Part shown: positions 25,208 to 33,993 of the stretch, piece after piece
Position numbering within the stretch: the stretch's first letter is position 1
Layout of the letters: each line of letters begins with the position of its first letter
Origin: Nitrospirota bacterium
Lineage (GTDB): Bacteria > Nitrospirota > Thermodesulfovibrionia > Thermodesulfovibrionales > UBA6898
Direction of reading: 5' to 3'
Length of the DNA stretch: 64,000 bases
Assembly (NCBI GenBank): GCA_021825365.1
Contig: JAKAHR010000002.1
Coordinates: 1-64,000, forward strand
Program-made: the position numbers and the translations under genes
The notes under the pieces: model-generated
Told to the model about the DNA's origin: nothing
Databases searched by the model: none
The model's input: only the letters and a program-made list of their open reading frames with translations

Positions 25208-26383
25208 GTGACGTCGATCAAGCAAAGAGCACAGGCATCGTTAATTATGTTGGTGTTTATTGGGCTGGCAGCCGGATGCGCAGTGCTCCCGAAGGAGAGG
25301 ATAGCCAGCAATGCCATTGATTATAACCTGACAGTCGAGAAGGTTCACAACCAGATACTTCTTCTTAACATAATCCGGGCAAGCAAGCGGCGCCCGATGT
25401 ATTTCACGTCATTTAGTGCAATACGGGGCAATATGACGAATCAGTTTCAGACAGGGAATTTCAACATCCCTCTCAATAATCTGGGAGGCGGACTGGACAA
25501 CGCTTACGTCTTTTCCCCCAGTGCAAGCCACTCTTTTACTCCCTCGTATGAGTTTGCCGTCCTTGATAGCCAGGACTTCATGCGCGGCATCACGACGCCG
25601 GTGAGCATCGCGACGGTGGATTATTACATAAAGCAGGGGTGGCCCCGGGAGATGCTGCTGCATCTGTTCGTCAAGCGCATTGACATCAAACAGGGAGACG
25701 GGACAATGAAGCCATACATGAACTACCCTGGTGAGGAGAAGAAGTCGAAGGAGGAGTCAAAACAAGAGCTCGAGGACTTCCACTCCTATATTCGTAACTG
25801 TGAAGTGCTGACAAGGGATGACTCAAAGCCTATGGGGCATGCCATAGATGTAACACAAGCTTCCGACGTGAAGAATCTTGTCGAAATTCAGAAGGCCGGC
25901 CTTAGGCTTCAAAAAGATGACTGTTGCCCGCAGTATCGCCTAATTGCACCAAGAACGACCCACTATTTCAAATGTGCCGGCGATGAAGTCATCGACGCAA
26001 AAGATGCCTATGCAAGAAAGGGTGATCAATATGCGGGAGTATTCTATCTTAGGTCTCCCGAAGCAATCCTTTACTACTTGGGCGAACTTGCTCGGGAGTC
26101 AATGAAAAATAACGTCCATAGGATTAACGTCTGCTCAGACCCTAAGAAAACCGCACCTCTTTTTGACGTGCGGCAGCTGACAGACGACAGCAAGGATGCA
26201 GCAGTAGCCCTGACCGTCGAATACGAGGCAGAGAAGTATTTCATAAAGAAGGACAACTCTGAAGATCACTGCATATTGGATCGGTCAATGCATGTTTTGT
26301 CGCTGGTGTCGCAACTCATTGCTCTTCAGAAGTCGGCGAAGGAGATGCCGGCAACAGGGGTAGTGGAGGTAATAGGGAAATAG
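25208..26383 (+). CDS. Exported lipoprotein of unknown function
   Basis: A 391-residue lipoprotein: signal peptide with lipobox (LIMLVFIGLAAGCAVLP). The mature N terminus (NAIDYNLTVEKVHNQILLLN followed by IIRASKRRPMYF) resembles a group of uncharacterised envelope lipoproteins seen in proteobacteria. Several cysteines occur in the middle (DDCCPQYR, HYFKCAG), and the C-terminal part is helical. I use GTG 25,208, with GGAGGGC 7 bases upstream, because it begins the signal peptide. It precedes the large TPR membrane protein by 45 bases. No enzymatic motif is visible. Confidence 0.62.
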   Translation: MTSIKQRAQASLIMLVFIGLAAGCAVLPKERIASNAIDYNLTVEKVHNQILLLNIIRASKRRPMYFTSFSAIRGNMTNQFQTGNFNIPLNNLGGGLDNAYVFSPSASHSFTPSYEFAVLDSQDFMRGITTPVSIATVDYYIKQGWPREMLLHLFVKRIDIKQGDGTMKPYMNYPGEEKKSKEESKQELEDFHSYIRNCEVLTRDDSKPMGHAIDVTQASDVKNLVEIQKAGLRLQKDDCCPQYRLIAPRTTHYFKCAGDEVIDAKDAYARKGDQYAGVFYLRSPEAILYYLGELARESMKNNVHRINVCSDPKKTAPLFDVRQLTDDSKDAAVALTVEYEAEKYFIKKDNSEDHCILDRSMHVLSLVSQLIALQKSAKEMPATGVVEVIGK

Positions 26384-26428
26384 ACCTTTAATCGCTCGAG
26401 CTTTCTGACGTTCACAGGAGGGCCCAAG

Positions 26429-28885
26429 ATGGATAATCTCAGCCTGCTCAGGTATTGGACTATGTTCAGGGGAATGCTGTCAGTACTTTCAGAGGCAGCG
26501 CTAAAGTTCGCCATGGCCTATGTGCCTGGTTCGCAAGCCCCTTCCATGGGGGCCCAATATTTGCCTAGAAGGCGAATAAGGCCGGCAAGGAGCCTGCAAC
26601 TCCAGATTATTACGGCACTTCATGTCCTGCTGATAGGGTTTGCAATGTTGCCGGCCATATCGCTTGCCCAACCTGTCAAGAAGGATACAGGATCTATTAT
26701 CAGGAAGGATAAATGCCGCATTGCCAATGCCCATCTGAGCAGTGGTGCGGTCAGTCTGGCTGAAAAGGAATACAACAAAGTCCTTGAGGCACTCCCCCTG
26801 GAAGATTGTGCATTGAGCGGTTTGAGGAATATTGCAGACATCAGATGCCAGGTAGCTCTCACAAGGGCACATAATGGCGACCTTGAGGGAGCAAAGGACA
26901 TGTATCTGCAATTGCTTAAGTCAGATGCCGATCTGAACTGCGCCATCGAGGGATTGGCGACGGTCAGAAACTTGGAGATAAAAGGGCTGATTGAAATTGG
27001 CAGTTATGAGGCAGCGTGGAAGAAACTGGGCACCGCCCGAGCGGCAAATCCCGACGACAAAGAAATAAGAAGCTTATCTGAGGGCCTCCCATTCCAGCTG
27101 CGAGGCAGATATCAGGTATTGATCGAGGCGGGAAAATGGCTAACAGATCTTCTTATTTTTCTTTCGATTGTGGTGCTTCTATGCTTTACGATCCAGCTGC
27201 TTTGGTCCAGACAAAGGCTGAAGCTTGATATCGGCGACTTTGTATTGGGATCTGCCGCATTGGAGAAGGATGCTGCGAAGGCCGGATGCGACCCCAACAA
27301 GGCGGTTGCTACTAGATTTGAGGAAAGCCTGTCGAGCTGGCGCCTCATCCGCAAGCTGGATTCGGTCAAGCCAGTCGCAGGGCCTGTGGAGGTCCCGGCC
27401 CTGCCGGATGTCTCGTTTGTCCCTAAGGAGGCAAAGGCTCTGTGGGGACTGATTACAAAGGTGATCCCTGATAAAGTAGTCACCATCAAGGGCAGCCTCG
27501 AGTTCGACAAGGCCAAAGGGGCCGGCCTTCACGTCAGACTGATAAGCAGCCGCGGAAACGAAGTGTGGCAGTCTCATACTATATGGCAGCGCGACGTCGC
27601 CCCTTTTTATGGATCCATCGCTCAGCCGGTAGAACTCGATGACTATTTGTGGCTGGCGGAGCTTGCCGCAATTTGGGCCTACTGGATGATCCATAAGCAT
27701 ACTCACCCGAAAGATAGCATTCGGCGCTACTTTGGCACTGACAATGTGGATAGCTATATCAGTACACAAGTCGCCGCAAAGATCCACGGCAAAAATCCAA
27801 AACTGGCCATGGAAAGGCTGTATAAGGCGCTAACGGATGACAACGAGAATTTTGTGGCCCGGTACAATTTGGCCAGAACCAGGTCCGCACAGCATATCGA
27901 CGATGAGGAAGACTTGAAGAAGGTCAAGGCGATGACGGAGGATTTCCGCCAAAACAGGGTTCATATCCTTGCGACCTACGCCTTGGGTGTGCTGAAACTG
28001 CATCGCTACTGCAGCTCGAAATGCCAGGATAGTTTGAAGGAGGCAAAAAAACTGCTGGCGGAGGCGGTATCTGACGCCGAAAAGGCCAACGAGAAGGACG
28101 CATTGCTGATAAGCGATGAGTTAATGCAGGTACTGAGGATTGTCTATTTTGATGCCGTTATCCTATCAGGGGATAGGAATGCCCTGGGTCAAATTGATGA
28201 AATTGAAAGGGCAAACTATGCCTCTCCTCGGATTCTCTATGCCTTGGCATGTCATAAGAGCACCTTGGTCAAATACAACATCGTGCCGGAACAAGACGAA
28301 GACAAAGAGCTGGAGAAGGCACTGAAGTATCTGGGAGATGTCTTGCTGGCAAGCAGAAGTTATGCCGACATAGTGTATAAGGATCCATCGCTTGATGTGC
28401 TTCTAAGCAGGAAACAAAAGGAAATCGATGCTATGGTGAGCGACGCAAAGAAGCCATCGACTGCGGTGGCACCTGCCAAATCTTTTTCCCTAGGTGATCT
28501 CGTAGGCGTAGAGCATGGCAAGTGTTTGCAAACAGCCGGGATCCAATCCTTCGCCGACCTCTATTCCAGGGCAAGTACCGTTGAAGGCAGAGAAAAGCTT
28601 AGCAAGAAATGTCTCATAAATGGAGATCTACTGCTGCTATGGGCAGAAACTGCAGAATTACTGCGCATTGCAGGGATTGATGCAGGCATCATCGTACTAT
28701 TGTATTCCGCAAGCATATCGTCTCTGGATAGGCTCAAGAGTTATAGAAGCAAGGAGGGAGAACTGCTGTGCAGATTGCGGGAAGCAGTGCAGTCCGGCGC
28801 AATAAACGTAAAACTGCCTGTAGAAGAAGAATTGAAATGGTGGGTGGAACAGGCACGGCACACTCAATCCCTGATTGAACAGTAG
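26429..28885 (+). CDS. Large TPR-like membrane protein
   Basis: An 818-residue protein with two membrane segments: about residues 55-82 (IITALHVLLIGFAMLP) and about 232-253 (LLIFLSIVVLLCFTIQLLW). Between them lies a TPR-like part outside the membrane (VSLAEKEYNKVLEALP; GDLEGAKDMYLQLLKSD), and the long C-terminal cytoplasmic part contains more helical repeats (KNPKLAMERLYKALTDDNEN). The ribosome-binding site GGAGGG is 9 bases before the ATG. I see no catalytic motif. It probably spans the membrane and links the exported lipoproteins to cytoplasmic partners; this is inferred from topology and neighbours. Confidence 0.65.
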   Translation: MDNLSLLRYWTMFRGMLSVLSEAALKFAMAYVPGSQAPSMGAQYLPRRRIRPARSLQLQIITALHVLLIGFAMLPAISLAQPVKKDTGSIIRKDKCRIANAHLSSGAVSLAEKEYNKVLEALPLEDCALSGLRNIADIRCQVALTRAHNGDLEGAKDMYLQLLKSDADLNCAIEGLATVRNLEIKGLIEIGSYEAAWKKLGTARAANPDDKEIRSLSEGLPFQLRGRYQVLIEAGKWLTDLLIFLSIVVLLCFTIQLLWSRQRLKLDIGDFVLGSAALEKDAAKAGCDPNKAVATRFEESLSSWRLIRKLDSVKPVAGPVEVPALPDVSFVPKEAKALWGLITKVIPDKVVTIKGSLEFDKAKGAGLHVRLISSRGNEVWQSHTIWQRDVAPFYGSIAQPVELDDYLWLAELAAIWAYWMIHKHTHPKDSIRRYFGTDNVDSYISTQVAAKIHGKNPKLAMERLYKALTDDNENFVARYNLARTRSAQHIDDEEDLKKVKAMTEDFRQNRVHILATYALGVLKLHRYCSSKCQDSLKEAKKLLAEAVSDAEKANEKDALLISDELMQVLRIVYFDAVILSGDRNALGQIDEIERANYASPRILYALACHKSTLVKYNIVPEQDEDKELEKALKYLGDVLLASRSYADIVYKDPSLDVLLSRKQKEIDAMVSDAKKPSTAVAPAKSFSLGDLVGVEHGKCLQTAGIQSFADLYSRASTVEGREKLSKKCLINGDLLLLWAETAELLRIAGIDAGIIVLLYSASISSLDRLKSYRSKEGELLCRLREAVQSGAINVKLPVEEELKWWVEQARHTQSLIEQ

Positions 28886-28921
28886 GGTGATACCGCCGGT
28901 CTAGAAACGGAGGAATCGAAT

Positions 28922-29869
28922 ATGAGTTACACCTCTTTTTCCGTGTTCCATGTCGTCATCTTCTCAAGTGACGATGTGGTCATTTCCGGACATGAAGAAC
29001 ACTTCTACCAATCATATGGAACCGGCAACGAGGTTCTTCAGCCAGGCAACTATGTTTCAGTACTATGCGATGTCAATTCAGTTGGAGGCAACCGGTCCGG
29101 GGTGAGAAGCATATTCGCAGCCGACGTCCGCCTCGACCAGGAAGCCAGATCTGTGGCGATTTTTATGGCGATTCTCATGACTCATGGACTCTTAGGTCGA
29201 AACGATGTCATGACTGACAAATACAACTTGCGTTATGGCGATTGTAATGCCCGTGTCGCGACTCTTGATGTAGGCAAAGAGAGCAAGGCCATCACAGTGC
29301 GTCCCATCAGACCCGACAATCTCACTTCTGCTCAGCGACAAAAGACTATCGGAGCGATTAAATGGGCCCCGTGGGCATGGGATAACGCAACACGCGAGGC
29401 AAAAGATGCGATGGGGGTCGATTATACGGAACAGGACAACGCCAGAGAACTGCTTCGCAGAGGCGTTGAACTCGCTACTGCTACAAATCTTGTCGATGCA
29501 GACAAGACAATTAGAGAAGCCCTGGGGATTGACCGGACTTTGGTCGGTGCTCGTCTCGAACTTGGCAAGGTGGCTATCCATCGAGGCGATATTCAGGAAG
29601 CGATCGGGTGGTTCAACAGAGAACTAACAGAGGCAAAAGAACCGATGACTCTTGAGGCCAATGACTATCTTTCTGCAATATATCGAGCTCTTGACGATGA
29701 CATAGGCGCGGCACGTCATTCCGAGGCTGCGCGAAAAACGCCGGGGTATCACAGGCACCCAAGTGCGCTATCGCCAGAGGTGGTGTCGTTGATACAATCG
29801 GCAGTAAGAATTTCGAAGACTCACCAAGGCACGGTGGCCAGCAGAAGATGGTGGCAATTCTGGAAATAG
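28922..29869 (+). CDS. TPR-repeat protein, last gene of the train
   Basis: A 315-residue protein. Residues about 1-140 are an unrecognised mixed domain (YTSFSVFHVVIFSSDDVVIS; then ILMTHGLLGRNDVM). Residues about 170-280 are TPR-like (AREAL-type helices: ADKTIREALGIDRTLVGARL; then GDIQEAIGWFNRELTEAKEP). It begins 36 bases after the membrane TPR gene with GGAGG upstream of the ATG. Nothing follows it on the plus strand for over 5 kb, so it ends the plus-strand gene train. Confidence 0.68.
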   Translation: MSYTSFSVFHVVIFSSDDVVISGHEEHFYQSYGTGNEVLQPGNYVSVLCDVNSVGGNRSGVRSIFAADVRLDQEARSVAIFMAILMTHGLLGRNDVMTDKYNLRYGDCNARVATLDVGKESKAITVRPIRPDNLTSAQRQKTIGAIKWAPWAWDNATREAKDAMGVDYTEQDNARELLRRGVELATATNLVDADKTIREALGIDRTLVGARLELGKVAIHRGDIQEAIGWFNRELTEAKEPMTLEANDYLSAIYRALDDDIGAARHSEAARKTPGYHRHPSALSPEVVSLIQSAVRISKTHQGTVASRRWWQFWK

Positions 29870-30058
29870 CTCTGTCAAACTGCTGTGATTATGGTTCATG
29901 TGCTCATGACAATGGACATTGCAATTCGATCTCAGGAAGCATAGTTCAGCTAGGCGTCGAAGCGAGGGGAATTTGGAAGACACGTCTCTTATGCTTAATA
30001 TTCCCGAAAAGGGATCTATATCACATCGGGATAGACAACAGGCTGCTGAACCTGAACA

Positions 30059-30502
30059 CTAACCGTCTAGATTAGTAACACAAACATCCCCCCTCTCAAG
30101 GTCAAGGTACCTCTTGACGATCAGGAGCCCCATAAAGCCATCCTTCCTTATGACCTCGACAGGCGACCGACCTTCGAAAAAACGGTTTGGCGTGGTGGGC
30201 CATTTATACACGAGGTCCCTATTCTGGGGGAAAAGGATCCGGAGCGAACGGTGAACCGATAAGAGGTTTGCCACCCGGTCGAGAAGATCGCGGTTGTCGG
30301 CCAACGGGGCGCCCTTTCGATACCGGGTAAGACTCATCCGAGAGCCTTCGGACAACCCCAACAGCGCCATCTGATCCTTCGTGCTCAGATTCCACAGGGC
30401 AAAGAGGCGGCTTACCATCTTGGCGAAGGCGACTCGCCCTTCCCTGCTCCTTGGGTTTGCTGGCAGACTGACATTCTCTAATTCAGCACCCGACATGGTC
30501 AC
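30059..30502 (-). CDS. Xre/MbcA/ParS-type antitoxin, apparently orphan
   Basis: A 147-residue protein of the Xre/MbcA/ParS group. Residues about 25-85 form an Xre-like helix-turn-helix (FAKMVSRLFALWNLSTKDQ; then LLGLSEGSRMSLTRYRKG) and the C terminus is the toxin-binding DUF2384-like part (LSVHRSLRILFPQNRDLVYK; then PNRFFEGRSPVEVIRKDGF). Such antitoxins normally precede a RES-domain NAD-degrading toxin on the same strand; the 190 bases downstream contain no RES gene. It has its own promoter and a palindromic operator upstream. ATG 30,496 is a possible alternative start. Confidence 0.78.
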   Translation of the reverse strand: MTMSGAELENVSLPANPRSREGRVAFAKMVSRLFALWNLSTKDQMALLGLSEGSRMSLTRYRKGAPLADNRDLLDRVANLLSVHRSLRILFPQNRDLVYKWPTTPNRFFEGRSPVEVIRKDGFMGLLIVKRYLDLERGDVCVTNLDG

Positions 30503-30562
30503 CTTCCTTCAAATAAGCGCGGTCGTTCCTGGGGATCGGTGGCGGAGTGCACCACCTGCAGA

Positions 30563-30616
30563 ATTTTACTTCGGCGATGCTAAATGTGTCAATTGAAGTT
30601 GTCTATATTGTAGACA
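30563..30616 (-). promoter_or_regulatory. Promoter and palindromic operator of the Xre/ParS antitoxin gene
   Basis: On the minus strand, TTGACA (30,592-30,587) and TAAAAT (30,568-30,563) are 18 bases apart and point at the antitoxin gene. Just upstream, TGTCTA-TATTG-TAGACA (30,600-30,616) is a perfect 6-bp inverted repeat with a 5-base spacer, a likely autoregulatory operator. Confidence 0.6.
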
Positions 30617-30671
30617 TGGGAAAATGCTATTGCCTTCTCCTCCTTGGAGAATGTCATGCCGTCGCGCCTTG

Positions 30672-30709
30672 GGAACGATAGTCTGTCGTTTGCGACAAAC
30701 TATCGTTCC
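30672..30709. repeat. Long hairpin after the 497-residue gene
   Basis: GGAACGATAGT (30,672-30,682) pairs with ACTATCGTTCC (30,699-30,709), and inside it TGTCG pairs with CGACA around a four-base loop, with one C/A mismatch. The stem is about 16 bp. No T-run follows on either strand. It lies 36 bases past the stop of the minus-strand 497-residue gene. Confidence 0.65.
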
Positions 30710-30744
30710 GCGCCACATCTGCCTCCGCTAGTCTATCAGAAGAA

Positions 30745-32238
30745 TTACGGACACTGATTTTCTGATGTTAGAATTAGCCTTCCATATTTCAGGAGATTAT
30801 CGACAATATCTATGACTTCCACTTCTCTCAGGATTGTGCAGCTGTCTTTGATGATCCGGGTCTTCTCGGAGGCTGCGTCTTTTCTACATCGGTCTAGGAT
30901 AGGGTCCACCAGGATTGATGACAATCTAGATGCACCGACGCCAAGTAGAGCGCAACTGGCTGCGGCAAGAGATACAGCAGGACCATAGTTCGTCAATATG
31001 GCGCGCTGAAAATAGTTGCCTACTGCACCAATTCCAGAAATACACACGGCTCCCTGTGAAAGAAGGTCTGATCTCTTCTTGATAGCTTTTGTGTCGTATG
31101 CGATTCCGTGCCCAATAGCGCCCTTTTTCTCTTGCGAGCGGATGGAGAACTGCTGACGCTGAGGACCCACAAGTGTATGCCAAGTCTTCCAATTCTCGAA
31201 TCTATCAACCTCTGTTATAACAAGATTGTCGGCTTGAGAAAAACGGAGCAAGGTTGAATAGGCATTTTCCAAATAGGCTTCTTTACCTTGTTTGTCACTA
31301 ATATTCTCATAACCCATCGCCAAGGCTTTTGCAGTGCGATATCGCTCCCATTGGTAAACCCTGATGCATGCTGCCTTTCCAAGAATACCCTTGGTGAAGT
31401 ACTGATATCTGTAGTGGTTTTTTGAAGCATCTCCGCTAAATTCGCGTGGGATAACGAGTCCAGAAGTTGTCGCAAAAATGTATACTTCTGATTCACTATT
31501 TTGAGCGTGATAGAAATTTATGCCTTCTTCGTAGAATTCCTGGGAGCCTGCAAGTCTTGTACATGGCAAAACATACGCTTTATGAAGAACATATGCACCC
31601 CTGTTCATGGCGCCAAACCAGTGGTCTTCATAAGCGTGCCGGAGTCCTCGTCTTATAGAATTAAAGAGTTCTCTATCAAGGGAATCAAAGTCCGATTCCG
31701 TGATTGCTGGGTTGCCTCTTCTTATCCTGGCGGCGTTGACTATGCCAATCAAGTACTTTCTGGGAAGAGCAAGTCGAGCCAAGCCGCGCAACAAAACGGA
31801 AGGACTCGGCTCTACGACAGAGTCTCCGGACGAACTAATTGTGACTGCGCCAACTTCATATAAAGCTTTAATAGCCGGATCAGCAAGCGGATCAATATTG
31901 ATCGGAGGATATTGTGGAGTAGAAAAATGGTGGGCTTCAGGATCGCCACTTTCAAGAAGGTCAATGGTGGCTGGTCCCATATGTTTTATGTTGCTTTCGA
32001 CGAGATGAGGGTAGGATGCGGATATCGCATTGAAATAGCGCTCGCATAGCTTAGCCCAGGGCTTCAACGGATTTCGCCTTGATGCAGAGATGGATGACAA
32101 TATTTTTCGAACGTATTTCATGATTTCCTCAAAGAGTTGAGCGTAGCTATGAAGATTGGTCAGGTCATCCCGACAAAAATATAGCATAATAGCCGTCCGC
32201 CTGGGAAGAAAGAATTCAGAAGCAACTCCAATAGCCAA
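30745..32238 (-). CDS. Unknown 497-residue island protein
   Basis: A 497-residue protein that I cannot place in a family. The N-terminal half is helical and basic; the middle has mixed strands (SEVYIFATTSGLVIPREF); near residue 430 a hydrophobic Ala-rich stretch (YGPAVSLAAASCALLGVGAS) could be a membrane segment or a buried helix. No zinc finger, HTH or nuclease motif is visible, so it does not look like TnsD. It starts at TTG 32,238 (AGGA about 10 bases upstream), 79 bases after the TnsE-like gene, with which it may form an operon. It may be transposon-associated or cargo. Confidence 0.6.
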   Translation of the reverse strand: MAIGVASEFFLPRRTAIMLYFCRDDLTNLHSYAQLFEEIMKYVRKILSSISASRRNPLKPWAKLCERYFNAISASYPHLVESNIKHMGPATIDLLESGDPEAHHFSTPQYPPINIDPLADPAIKALYEVGAVTISSSGDSVVEPSPSVLLRGLARLALPRKYLIGIVNAARIRRGNPAITESDFDSLDRELFNSIRRGLRHAYEDHWFGAMNRGAYVLHKAYVLPCTRLAGSQEFYEEGINFYHAQNSESEVYIFATTSGLVIPREFSGDASKNHYRYQYFTKGILGKAACIRVYQWERYRTAKALAMGYENISDKQGKEAYLENAYSTLLRFSQADNLVITEVDRFENWKTWHTLVGPQRQQFSIRSQEKKGAIGHGIAYDTKAIKKRSDLLSQGAVCISGIGAVGNYFQRAILTNYGPAVSLAAASCALLGVGASRLSSILVDPILDRCRKDAASEKTRIIKDSCTILREVEVIDIVDNLLKYGRLILTSENQCP

Positions 32239-32316
32239 AGCCGATCCTGTTTACTGACGATCTACCACCGTTAATGCGGATGAGCCCTCCATTTCAATCT
32301 TTGCCAGGCCACCCTT

Positions 32317-33993
32317 CTATCTGTCTTTGAGTCTACCGAGAGTCGTAATCCTGCTCAAGAGAGTATTTCGCCAAGCCTGATATTGCTCATCTGTCTTATT
32401 TTCAGGGTGCTTCTTGGGGTACAGAATGTAGCCCCGACGCAAGTAATTTGCGGCGATTGATTCAAGTATTTCACGTTTGACAACCTTTCCGAGAAATTCC
32501 CGAATCTCTTGCAGCGACATCTGATCGCCGGCTGCTGATATGAGGACGTAGGTAGCCGTGGGCGAGGGGAGGCCGTTTTGATCTATCTCAATGAGGCACG
32601 CATGCGCCGACTTGTAGATTAAGGTCACTGCCATATATCTTCTGCTTATCGTATGCTCCTTGTCTGCATATTCCCAAAGCGACCCCCTTAATTTGTCTCC
32701 CACGCGCTTGGGCATGGCAATCGGCCCTATTATCCTAAAGTCCTGGACATTATCTTCCTTTGCCAGTGGTACGGCCATGGCTTGAAAATCGTTCAAGGAA
32801 AGACATTCCTTGTGACGAACCTCCATTTCATCTGGCTCTGGCGGCTTTATCTCCCCGTGCCGCACTTCGGCATCACCATCCCGTGATGGATCTCTAACGC
32901 TCACATCAGCTTGGCCTGCATCATGGACTTTATCAGGGACACCTATTTCTTTCCTTTCGGGATCTTCTTCGTACTGTTTCTCAATCATCATATGGCGCTT
33001 ATTGACGTTCTTTGGGGGTTCGTAGTTCTTTATTTCAATGCTTACGAGGTTGGGAGAGGGCTTCCTGGTGGAGATGACATTCGATGTCCCACGCCTTGTG
33101 GACGTCTTGCCAACATCTTCTATCTGTGGCGGGCCTACTGTTCTCATCCTCAAATACTGATCGAAATCGAAAGGACTGTTCTCCTCTTTGATCTCCATTA
33201 CAAGGATTCTTTCCTTCTTCAATTTCGGATCGTAGCATTTGATCGCCCTCACGACCATGGAGAGTTTTGCGGCGACCGGGAAGTCTGCCATAAAAGGGAC
33301 GTTGGGATCCCCTTTCCCCTTCGTCTTGTGCTGATTACTTCTTAATCGATTAACGATCGAGTGCCAGTGCCTGTTGGCAATGGGCTCTGTCGCGAACCTT
33401 ATGATATCGGGGGCGTCGCCGTCTGCTGCATTTGGTTTCAGGTGAATCTCAGCTCGTCTGGCGACAGGGTCAACATGGATGCTGCCAGGCTCGTAGAGCC
33501 CATCGAGTGACTGGGCGAATAACTGCCGACACATGGACGCCGATGTGAAATAATATGCAGATCCTAAAACAAAACATGGGAAAATGTATACAGCATTATC
33601 AGTTTCGATGACAACACAATACTGAGATTTACTATAGCCAACCCAGCTGTGGCGAAGATCATAAAGATCGTCTGAAAATGCATGACTTACCGTCCTAAAA
33701 GGATTGCCCTGTAGAGTTTCAAGGGAAATCTCCATAGTCGAGCCCTCCTCAGGAGGGTGTTCGAGACGTTGACCGTTTAGGAAGTAAGCCCCGGGGGCAA
33801 ACATAAATAGGAGCTCTGGCGCGATTTTTGTTGTGACATACCTGCCATTTGGCTCATCAAGCTTAAACAAAACGCGGAACTGATGATCGCGAAGGTCTAG
33901 GTTCTGTACCCAGATGAGTCGGAATATCTTGTCCCTGTTCTCCCCTTCCTGGAGCGCTTCAATTGCTACCGATGACAGGTCAGCTTCGATCAA
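32317..33993 (-). CDS. TnsE-like transposition protein
   Basis: A 558-residue protein next to the transposon end. Its length (Tn7 TnsE has 538 residues) and layout recall TnsE: an N-terminal beta-rich part opening [20 protein letters not shown], a segment [14 protein letters not shown] then [12 protein letters not shown] that fits the conserved TnsE block, a charged disordered middle (about residues 300-400), and a C-terminal domain with [19 protein letters not shown] and a terminal HP...W helix. TnsE directs Tn7 into replicating or mobile DNA. The comparison is from memory of TnsE, not an alignment. It starts at TTG 33,993, overlapping the stop of the comM fragment, with AGAGGA upstream. Confidence 0.5.
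   Translation of the reverse strand: MIEADLSSVAIEALQEGENRDKIFRLIWVQNLDLRDHQFRVLFKLDEPNGRYVTTKIAPELLFMFAPGAYFLNGQRLEHPPEEGSTMEISLETLQGNPFRTVSHAFSDDLYDLRHSWVGYSKSQYCVVIETDNAVYIFPCFVLGSAYYFTSASMCRQLFAQSLDGLYEPGSIHVDPVARRAEIHLKPNAADGDAPDIIRFATEPIANRHWHSIVNRLRSNQHKTKGKGDPNVPFMADFPVAAKLSMVVRAIKCYDPKLKKERILVMEIKEENSPFDFDQYLRMRTVGPPQIEDVGKTSTRRGTSNVISTRKPSPNLVSIEIKNYEPPKNVNKRHMMIEKQYEEDPERKEIGVPDKVHDAGQADVSVRDPSRDGDAEVRHGEIKPPEPDEMEVRHKECLSLNDFQAMAVPLAKEDNVQDFRIIGPIAMPKRVGDKLRGSLWEYADKEHTISRRYMAVTLIYKSAHACLIEIDQNGLPSPTATYVLISAAGDQMSLQEIREFLGKVVKREILESIAANYLRRGYILYPKKHPENKTDEQYQAWRNTLLSRITTLGRLKDR

Noticed and set aside
30745-32238. The 497-residue protein as a TnsD homologue
   Set aside because: TnsD has a Cys-rich zinc finger and C-terminal HTH-like parts; this protein has too few cysteines and no such motif.
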